This document shows, piece after piece, positions 27,173-33,707 of a stretch of 39,419 nt of DNA (within the stretch, counting starts at the first letter, position 1; each line of letters begins with the position of its first letter). The notes under the pieces are model-generated. The model ran no database searches. It was not told where the DNA came from and saw only the letters and a list, made by a program, of their open reading frames with translations. A program made the translations under genes and the position numbers. The stretch is from Roseibacillus sp. (lineage in GTDB: Bacteria; Verrucomicrobiota; Verrucomicrobiia; Verrucomicrobiales; Akkermansiaceae). Location of the stretch: positions 1 through 39,419 of the forward strand of contig NZAC01000063.1 in the NCBI GenBank assembly GCA_002686085.1, written 5' to 3'.

Positions 27173-27234
27173 GGGTAAAAAGCGTTGCCGGGAGAGTTAA
27201 AAAGGGAGCCTGCACCATGAGCAGGACGCAACTC

Positions 27235-28248
27235 CTAGTCCAGTTTCCTGTCTTTCGGCACGGATTCGAGAATCTTGGAAGTAATATCATCCGCAGTCAG
27301 CCCTTCGCTCTGCGCGCTGAAATTAGGAATGATGCGATGACGGAAAATGGGAGGGGCGACCGTAGCCACATCGTCACAACTCACATGACTCTGACCATTG
27401 AGAAGCGCATTTGCCTTGGCGGCTAGCACAAGGTTCAAGCCTGCCCGAGGGCCCGCTCCCCACGTCAGCCACTTGGAGCAGAATTCAAGGGCTTCTTCGG
27501 AGCCCGGCCGCGTAACCCGCACCAGTCTTTCCGCATAGCGCAGGATATGATCTGCAACCGGCATATCGCGAACGGCTCGCTGCATGTCGAGAATTTCACC
27601 AGCCCCGAGGACGGGATCCGGACGAGCCCCTTCATTGCCGGTATACGACTTGAGGATCTGGAACTCCTCTTCCTCCCCTGGGTAGTCTACCTTGATCATG
27701 AACATGAAGCGGTCCAGCTGGGCCTCTGGCAGCGGATAGGTACCTTCCTGTTCGATCGGGTTTTGCGTGGCGAGAACAAAGAAGGGCTCCGGAAGCGGGT
27801 GATCTTCGCCGCCTACTGTCACCTTTCGCTCCTGCATGGATTCAAGCATGGAAGCCTGAGTCTTGGGAGGCGTCCGGTTGATCTCATCCGCCAGAATAAT
27901 GTTGGCGAAAATCGGCCCCGGCAGGAACTTGAACTGCCGCTCATTAGTCTCCGGATCGGAGTAGATTACTTCGGTTCCCGTGATGTCGGAGGGCATCAGG
28001 TCCGGCGTAAATTGAATACGCTTGAAGGATAGATCCAGAGACTCGGCCAAACTCGAGATCAAAAGAGTCTTGGCCAGACCGGGAACCCCTACAAGAAGGG
28101 CATGACTTCGAGTGAGAATGGCGATCATCACCTCGTTAATGACCTCGTCCTGTCCGATAATCACCTTCCCGAGTTCCGCTCGGACACGCTGGACAGCATC
28201 TTGTAGCTGGCCCGGACTCTGAGGGGCCGTTTCTGCGGTAGTGCTCAT
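27235..28248 (-). CDS. MoxR-family AAA+ ATPase
   Basis: A 337-residue cytoplasmic AAA+ ATPase of the MoxR family, thought to act as a chaperone that activates or assembles protein complexes. Walker A is GVPGLAKT (residues 54-61) and Walker B is ILADEINRTPPKTQ. Also visible are the MoxR-typical QNPIEQEGTYPLPEAQLDRF block and a C-terminal helical lid with GAGPRAGL (sensor 2). It is the first gene of the long minus-strand operon 28248-14510. No Shine-Dalgarno is evident, but the start fits the family length. Confidence 0.95.
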   Translation of the reverse strand: MSTTAETAPQSPGQLQDAVQRVRAELGKVIIGQDEVINEVMIAILTRSHALLVGVPGLAKTLLISSLAESLDLSFKRIQFTPDLMPSDITGTEVIYSDPETNERQFKFLPGPIFANIILADEINRTPPKTQASMLESMQERKVTVGGEDHPLPEPFFVLATQNPIEQEGTYPLPEAQLDRFMFMIKVDYPGEEEEFQILKSYTGNEGARPDPVLGAGEILDMQRAVRDMPVADHILRYAERLVRVTRPGSEEALEFCSKWLTWGAGPRAGLNLVLAAKANALLNGQSHVSCDDVATVAPPIFRHRIIPNFSAQSEGLTADDITSKILESVPKDRKLD

Positions 28249-28400
28249 TTATAGGAGAATCTTACGACCCACAGGCTGAGGCCTTTTCAAAGGCGGTGCA
28301 ATCGCGACCATCCACTTCGGCCAACTTTGCCCCTGCCAGCACCCCCTACGATAAGGCGACCCCTGTTCTACATCCGCCTTCCTCTGGAGCCACAGGGACT

Positions 28401-29375
28401 CTACTTTGCCTCGAGGGCACTTTCCCGCTTCTCCGGACTTTCGGCTTCCTTCTCCTCTCCCTTACGAGGGATCTTCGCCTTTTTTGGAACGTCCCATGCG
28501 GTCAACCATTCTTGTCCGCCCTTTGTATAGCCCATCTTTAGAAGGCGGGCCTCCAGGTCGGGGTTATGAGCCGCTCCGTAAAAAACTCCGATCGTCTTGC
28601 GCCCTTTTTTTACCTGCTTGCGAAGGACCCTGATACATTTGGCGTTGCGATCCCCGATGATCACATTGTCTCCGGCGAGAGCCGTAATCTGATCGTCTCC
28701 ATTCCCAAGGTTTTTCATCATTTCGAGCTTAAGCATATTTGAGTCTCCCGAGAGCAACGCCGCGAACAGCTTAGCCGGACTGGGTTGCTCCACACCTTCA
28801 TTCTGTGCCTGCTGGGCCGCTGACATCGCGAAGCTCAGAAGGGACTCTCCTTTGGCGTCCTGCTTCTTTGCAAACTGCTTTGCCGTCAGATCTGCGTGAA
28901 CAAAGTTCTTCGCCGAGTAATCAATCATCTGAACCTGACTGGAGAGTTTGAGAAAGCGCGACATCCCCTCCACCATTCCACGCAGCAGATTTGTCTGGAG
29001 ATCTCCACCTTGCTGCTCCTGCCGAGCAGCCTCTTTCTGGTTGATATTCTCACCCCCAACCATTTCGAAAAGAAGAGCATCATACTTGGCGAAAGACGCA
29101 TTAAGGATCTCATAATATTTCTTGTCCGCAATATGCACCGCTCCGATCAGGTCGACGGTGACATCCCCCTTATGGTATCCAGTGATTGAGGTTTGCAGGC
29201 GAGCGAACTGCTCATTCTCATCGATTCGGATGAAATCCGTCGCTTCTACGGCCGGCTTTTCGCCACCGGGAACCTTCTCGACTGAAGGGGTAGCGGGCTC
29301 ATCCTGAGCCAATACAGGGCTAAAAAGGTGGGTGAGGACCACCGTAAGAGAGAAAAATGGAAGAATTCGGTTCAT
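28401..29375 (-). CDS. secreted TraB/GumN-like protein
   Basis: A 324-residue protein from ATG 29375, chosen because it opens a clean signal peptide (MNRILPFFSLTVVLTHLFSP...LAQ); the frame runs back to 29453 through a T-rich stretch that looks untranslated. The family signature is two blocks: DLIGAVHIADKKYYEIL near the start and IGVFYGAAHNPDLEARLLKMGY near the end. These resemble the conserved His/Glu positions of TraB/PrgY/GumN proteins, which are predicted metal-dependent hydrolases. The middle part is helical and poorly conserved. Divergent from ispG across a 129-base gap. Downstream (28249-28400) I see nothing but weak hairpins. Confidence 0.75.
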   Translation of the reverse strand: MNRILPFFSLTVVLTHLFSPVLAQDEPATPSVEKVPGGEKPAVEATDFIRIDENEQFARLQTSITGYHKGDVTVDLIGAVHIADKKYYEILNASFAKYDALLFEMVGGENINQKEAARQEQQGGDLQTNLLRGMVEGMSRFLKLSSQVQMIDYSAKNFVHADLTAKQFAKKQDAKGESLLSFAMSAAQQAQNEGVEQPSPAKLFAALLSGDSNMLKLEMMKNLGNGDDQITALAGDNVIIGDRNAKCIRVLRKQVKKGRKTIGVFYGAAHNPDLEARLLKMGYTKGGQEWLTAWDVPKKAKIPRKGEEKEAESPEKRESALEAK

Positions 29376-29431
29376 TGCAGCAGCTTGAGGACACTTGAGC
29401 AGCGCGACAAGAACAGGGATTTGTCCTTCAT

Positions 29432-29441
29432 AAAAAAAAAA
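29432..29441. promoter_or_regulatory. A10 tract in divergent ispG/TraB-like intergenic region
   Basis: The 129-base gap between the two divergent starts holds a run of ten A and nearby AT-rich sequence (CTATATTAAT at 29475-29484, before ispG). Such tracts can act as UP elements or curvature, but no clear -35/-10 pair was found. Confidence 0.2.
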
Positions 29442-29504
29442 GAGGGAAAACATCCGGTGCCCTTGCTGGGTAGCCTATATTAATCCACGATAAAAAGGCT
29501 CCAG

Positions 29505-31310
29505 ATGACCGAATCCTCTCATCTCAGTTACTGCCCGGACCTCTTTCGCTACCAGCGAAGAGGATCGCGCGAGGTGAATGTTGGGGGCGTCGGCGTGGGC
29601 GGTGGGAATCCAATCCGGGTTCAATCCATGATCACCGCAGACACGCTCGATACTAAATCCTGTGTCGCCGAGGTTCTCGAACTCGCAAATGCTGGATGTG
29701 AAATTGTCCGAATCACCGCCCAGACCAGAAAATACGCAGCCAATCTTGAGCATATCCGAAGCGGGGTAAGAGCTGCAGGATGTCAAGTTCCCCTCGTCGC
29801 AGATATTCACTTCAAACCAGATGCCGCACTGGAAGCGGCCAAGTGGGTTGATAAGGTCCGGGTGAATCCGGGGAACTACGCGGACAAGAAAAAATTCGAA
29901 GTCCGCGAATACTCGGATGTCGAGTATGAGGAAGAACTAGACCGAATCCGGCTCAAATTCGTTCCACTTGTCGAGCTTTGCAAGGAATTGGGTCGCGCCA
30001 TGCGGGTGGGAACCAATCACGGCTCTCTCTCAGATCGAATCATGAACCGGTATGGGGATACCCCCCTCGGCATGGTGGAGAGCGCCCTCGAATTTGTCCG
30101 GATTGCCCGGGATCTTGACTACCACGATCTCGTCTTTTCGATGAAGGCCTCTAATCCCAAGGTCATGATCGAAGCCTACCGCCTGCTGATTGCGCGCCTT
30201 GATGAGCAGGGCCCGGACTGGAATTATCCGATACACCTTGGAGTGACGGAGGCCGGAGATGGCGAGGATGGCCGGATCAAATCCGCAATTGGAATTGGGT
30301 CTCTACTTAACGATGGAATCGGTGACACGATCCGAGTCTCCCTGACCGAAGACCCGGTCCACGAAATCCCAGTGGCCCAGGCGATCGTTGAGAACCAGAA
30401 CCGAGACTCGGGCTCATGCTCTCTACGGAAAGATACCGCCGCGACCACGGCTCCCTCATGGGATCCCTTCTCGTATCGAAGGCGCACCAGTGATGTAGTT
30501 GAGATTAATGGCCATGAACTAGGTGGAGACAAGGTGTTCAGGGTGCTTACCAGCAGGCGCAAATGGGAAGCCCTCGCCCACAAGCTCGACAAACTGGGTG
30601 ACTTTCAGCCCGAGATAATCATCGAGGAAAGTGGGGTCAGGGCCATCGACCCAAGAGATCCTGCGGCGATCGAGGAAATCGATGCCCTGAAGATACCGGC
30701 TCTGATAACTGTCCTCGACGGCATCGACATGGAGGTCGTTCCGGCCTTCCGGCTCCTCGCCTCGAAGATGACTGCCGCTCATCCGATTCTTCTCAAGGAT
30801 ACCCTCCGGACACATGGAGAAACATCCCGGGATTTCCTCGATACCTTGCTTACGGCGTCGCGAAATATCGGCTCTCTCCTCTGTGATGGGATAGGAGACG
30901 CTATTATTATTCAAGGAGAGGACGCTCCCGGACAAAGCCTTCGCATCAGTTACAATATTCTCCAGGCTGCAGGAGCCCGGATTTTCAAGACCGACTATGT
31001 GGCCTGCCCCAGCTGCGGCCGCACGCTATTTAACCTTCAGACGACCACTCAGAAAATCCGCGAAGCTACCGGACATCTCAAGGGTGTTCGGATTGCGGTG
31101 ATGGGGTGTATCGTCAACGGCCCCGGAGAAATGGCTGATGCTGATTTCGGCTACGTTGGGGGGGCTCCCGGAAAGATCAATCTCTACGTAGGAAGAGAAG
31201 CGGTGAAATTCAATATTCCGGAGGAAGAAGCAGTGGCTCGCCTCATCGGCCTGATCAGCGAGCACGGAAAGTGGGTTGATCCTCCGGTCCGGGAAACCGC
31301 AGAAATCTAG
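29505..31310 (+). CDS. ispG: 4-hydroxy-3-methylbut-2-enyl-diphosphate synthase, long form
   Basis: A 601-residue IspG (GcpE), the penultimate enzyme of the MEP isoprenoid pathway, converting ME-cPP to HMBPP with a [4Fe-4S] cluster. The N-terminal TIM-barrel is clear (IRVQSMITADT, VPLVADIHFKPDAALEA, KVRVNPGNYAD). The C-terminal domain holds cluster ligands CPSCGRTLFN and MGCIVNGPGE. Usual bacterial IspG is ~370 residues; this is the long form with an extra domain between the barrel and the cluster domain (about residues 300-470), as in plants, Chlamydiae and Bacteroidetes. The start at 29505 is the first ATG. It shows the organism makes isoprenoids by the MEP route. Confidence 0.95.
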   Translation: MTESSHLSYCPDLFRYQRRGSREVNVGGVGVGGGNPIRVQSMITADTLDTKSCVAEVLELANAGCEIVRITAQTRKYAANLEHIRSGVRAAGCQVPLVADIHFKPDAALEAAKWVDKVRVNPGNYADKKKFEVREYSDVEYEEELDRIRLKFVPLVELCKELGRAMRVGTNHGSLSDRIMNRYGDTPLGMVESALEFVRIARDLDYHDLVFSMKASNPKVMIEAYRLLIARLDEQGPDWNYPIHLGVTEAGDGEDGRIKSAIGIGSLLNDGIGDTIRVSLTEDPVHEIPVAQAIVENQNRDSGSCSLRKDTAATTAPSWDPFSYRRRTSDVVEINGHELGGDKVFRVLTSRRKWEALAHKLDKLGDFQPEIIIEESGVRAIDPRDPAAIEEIDALKIPALITVLDGIDMEVVPAFRLLASKMTAAHPILLKDTLRTHGETSRDFLDTLLTASRNIGSLLCDGIGDAIIIQGEDAPGQSLRISYNILQAAGARIFKTDYVACPSCGRTLFNLQTTTQKIREATGHLKGVRIAVMGCIVNGPGEMADADFGYVGGAPGKINLYVGREAVKFNIPEEEAVARLIGLISEHGKWVDPPVRETAEI

Positions 31311-31370
31311 ATCCCTAGAAACACTGGTGATATCTGCACCTGCTCCGATTCACACCCCAAGGCGCCTGGC

Positions 31371-31676
31371 ATGAATCCTCTCGAAGCAACATCAGCCACC
31401 ACTCTCACCGAAGAAGAAACGAAAGCTTCAACGGAACTTGCCAGCGCATGGAATATTCTCGTTTTCGACGATCCCGTGAACTTGATGGAGTATGTGACTA
31501 AGGTTCTGCAAAAGGTATTCGCCTACCCCCGTGAGCAGGCGGAAGACCTCATGTTAACCATTCACACCGCGGGTAAAGCACTGGTATGGACCGGTGCCCG
31601 GGAACCCGCAGAGCTTTACGTCCAGCAGCTGCATGGTTTCCAGCTGCAAGCCAGTCTCGAGAAAGCTAGTTCATGA
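31371..31676 (+). CDS. clpS: ClpS, N-degron adaptor for Clp protease
   Basis: A 101-residue ClpS that delivers substrates with N-degrons to the ClpAP or ClpCP protease. The fold is recognisable from WNILVFDDPVNLMEYVTKVLQKVF, LMLTIHTAGKALV and the C-terminal LHGFQLQASLE. The DDPVNLM and LHGF sequences are closer to the actinobacterial ClpS type than to the E. coli type. About 25 N-terminal residues are poorly conserved and probably flexible. Its stop codon overlaps the start of the DUF2017 gene, so the two are translationally coupled. Confidence 0.92.
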   Translation: MNPLEATSATTLTEEETKASTELASAWNILVFDDPVNLMEYVTKVLQKVFAYPREQAEDLMLTIHTAGKALVWTGAREPAELYVQQLHGFQLQASLEKASS

Positions 31677-32152
31677 TGAAGGTCGTCCCTACTGTGGAAG
31701 GCGGCCTTCGCATCGAAGTCGGAACCGCTACGGACTGGCTCGTGCTGGAGCAGATTGCGCCTGATGCGTTGAAGATGAAAAAGGAAAGCCTTGCCTCTCG
31801 CCTCAGCGCACTCATGGATGAGGCTTCCGAATGGGATGAGATGGTCGTTCCTGAGTTAAGCGACCTCTTCAATAGACAGCTACACTGTGTGCAGGAAACA
31901 GTTCAAGGGGCCCAGAAAGCCTCCGAGGAGGACCCGGGCCTTGGCCATCTCTTTATATCCCAGGAGGACGGGCCAATTTGGTACGGAGCGCTCAATCAAG
32001 CGCGGATTGCCCTCGAAGGCTACTACCGCTTTGGTCCTGCCCAGGAGATCGAGGAAGTTGAATCATTCCCTCCGCCAAAGAGATCTGCCTTTATCCGGAG
32101 CCAGTTTTACTCCGCCCTGCAAAGCGTTCTTCTGGAGCATGTGATTGAATAG
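31673..32152 (+). CDS. DUF2017 protein coupled to ClpS
   Basis: A 159-residue soluble protein of the DUF2017 type, mostly helical. It starts at the ATG in ATGATGA at 31673 (or the next ATG at 31676), overlapping clpS. The central part is rich in acidic residues (EEDPGLGHLFISQEDGPIWYGALNQARIALEGYYRF). DUF2017 genes also follow clpS in actinobacteria, so the pairing is conserved across distant phyla. A role as a ClpS partner in regulated proteolysis is an inference from this linkage. Confidence 0.8.
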   Translation: MMKVVPTVEGGLRIEVGTATDWLVLEQIAPDALKMKKESLASRLSALMDEASEWDEMVVPELSDLFNRQLHCVQETVQGAQKASEEDPGLGHLFISQEDGPIWYGALNQARIALEGYYRFGPAQEIEEVESFPPPKRSAFIRSQFYSALQSVLLEHVIE

Positions 32153-32157
32153 GAGCC

Positions 32158-32751
32158 TCACTCGGCTTGCTGACCCTCCTGACGCCAGGTCAAGAAATGA
32201 TCCGGACGGTGGAAATCCGGATCTCCACCCCCAAGATCTGCCACGCTGAGAAAACGCTGTGACGGAGAGTCGAGGATGAACGTAACGTTCAGCCTCGCTT
32301 CCACTCCGAAATGAAGATGCTCCCTCATCCACGCAAGCGGCACATCAAACCGGGCTTCCCATCCCCCCTCCCTGCATCTGCCGCGGGAACTTGCGCCCGA
32401 GTCCCTCACCTCCGCAAGCTGGCGACGAGGTGCGTCAAACAAACAAGCCCAATGAGCCCCATTGGGAGAAAGGTTTACCTCCAGATAATGGCCCGTCACT
32501 GGATCGCTGACAAAAAACTCTGCCACGTCATGGGTCCACAGACTCTCCATGAAGCGACCCGGCGTAGCGTCCGGATGAGATCGCGCTTCCGCCTTCCGGA
32601 GAGCACGAAATACGAGCAGCTCACTCTCGAATGAGAAGCTGAACTCAGCGGGCGGATCCATGCGCTCACCGAACCAGTCCAATCTCACAAGGGAGAGCGG
32701 AGGGTGACCGGGGTCACAGGGCTCATGGATGATCAATTCGTTGGTGTTCAT
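32158..32751 (-). CDS. CBM9-like carbohydrate-binding domain protein, no signal peptide
   Basis: A 197-residue protein resembling the family 9-like carbohydrate-binding domain (CBM9): WTHDVAEFFV, YLEVNLSPNGAHWACLFDAPR and the later WEARFDVPLAWM...LNVTFIL strands are the typical sequence. It lacks a signal peptide, so it appears cytoplasmic despite a fold usually exported. It occupies the space between DUF2017 and the DUF1287 gene and is convergent with DUF2017 with a 5-base gap. Function unknown. Confidence 0.7.
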   Translation of the reverse strand: MNTNELIIHEPCDPGHPPLSLVRLDWFGERMDPPAEFSFSFESELLVFRALRKAEARSHPDATPGRFMESLWTHDVAEFFVSDPVTGHYLEVNLSPNGAHWACLFDAPRRQLAEVRDSGASSRGRCREGGWEARFDVPLAWMREHLHFGVEARLNVTFILDSPSQRFLSVADLGGGDPDFHRPDHFLTWRQEGQQAE

Positions 32752-32757
32752 CTGACC

Positions 32758-32800
32758 TATTTTGATTTAATAAATATTTAATAATTGTGAATAATTTAAC
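32758..32800. promoter_or_regulatory. AT-rich divergent intergenic stretch
   Basis: The ~104-base gap between divergent genes (CBM9-like and DUF1287) contains a sharply AT-rich stretch (TTTAATAAATATTTAATAATT), unlike the GC-rich surroundings. It probably holds promoters for both genes, but I cannot assign hexamers; TATACA at 32822-32827 could be a -10 for the DUF1287 gene. Confidence 0.35.
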
Positions 32801-32855
32801 TCGCCGAAATTCACTGAAACTTATACAGTGCAGACCCTCCTAGGACCTTCGATCC

Positions 32856-33671
32856 ATGCTGAATTTGCGCCCCATCGAATATGTCGGCAAATCACCCCGC
32901 ACCAAACCGCGGAAGAGAAAACGAAATGGCGGCTTTTTAGGAGGGTGGTTCCTTCTCATGCTCGTGATCGGGATCAGCTTTTTTTATCTTCGTCCGATTA
33001 TTCCCTTCCTTCAATCCCAGCGAGCAGAGGCCACTACAGTAAATAAAGTCAAGGCTATCGAGACCCTGCAGAACTCTGATGAGTTCTCAAAAAAACTCGC
33101 TGCCGCCGCTCTTAAGCGAACTGCGGAAGACGTCGAATATGACCCCGGGTATTACGATATCGCTTACCCGGGAGGGGATCTCCCAGCAAACAAAGGGGTC
33201 TCAACCGATCTCATCGTCCGAAGCTACCGCGCTCTCGGTGTCGATCTACAGCAGCTTGTCCATGAGGACATGTCTGAACACTTCCGGCTCTATCCTCAGC
33301 TCTGGGAGCGTAAGGGTCCGGATCGTAACATCGACCACCGTCGAGTTCCCAACCTGCAACGCTATTTCTCCCGCTTCGGCAAGGTCCTGAACAATTCCCA
33401 CTCACTTGACGACTACGAGATAGGAGACGTTGTTACTTGGAGCCTTCCTTACGGTGCAGCCGAACAGGCCGGGAGTCACATTGGGATTATCGTTCCTGGA
33501 CCCGGTGCCCGCAGCGGTGAAAAATGGGTAGTACACAATATCGGATCCGGCCCTAAATGGGAGGACAAGTTGTTTGAATACGAAATCGCGGGGCACTTCC
33601 GGTTTGGTCCGATCCGTGAGAGTATGACCGCAGCTGCCGACACCAAGTCCGGAGCGACCCTCTCCAATTGA
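32856..33671 (+). CDS. DUF1287 membrane-anchored protein
   Basis: A 271-residue DUF1287 protein. The N-terminus has a basic cytoplasmic stretch and a TM helix (about residues 30-52, FLLMLVIGISFFYL), so it is anchored facing the periplasm. The family core is intact: YDIAYPGGDLPANKGVSTDLIVRSYRALGVDLQQLVHEDM, then PDRNIDHRRVPNLQRYF, and GSHIGIIVPGPG. The Cys-to-Ser change (VSTD where many members have VCTD) is worth noting, as DUF1287 proteins resemble NlpC/P60-type folds in which that Cys could be catalytic. Function is not established; it may be a degenerate peptidoglycan-related enzyme. Confidence 0.85.
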   Translation: MLNLRPIEYVGKSPRTKPRKRKRNGGFLGGWFLLMLVIGISFFYLRPIIPFLQSQRAEATTVNKVKAIETLQNSDEFSKKLAAAALKRTAEDVEYDPGYYDIAYPGGDLPANKGVSTDLIVRSYRALGVDLQQLVHEDMSEHFRLYPQLWERKGPDRNIDHRRVPNLQRYFSRFGKVLNNSHSLDDYEIGDVVTWSLPYGAAEQAGSHIGIIVPGPGARSGEKWVVHNIGSGPKWEDKLFEYEIAGHFRFGPIRESMTAAADTKSGATLSN

Positions 33672-33707
33672 GCACGGTCTCAGGTGACCCGCTCCAGACT
33701 CAAAGGT

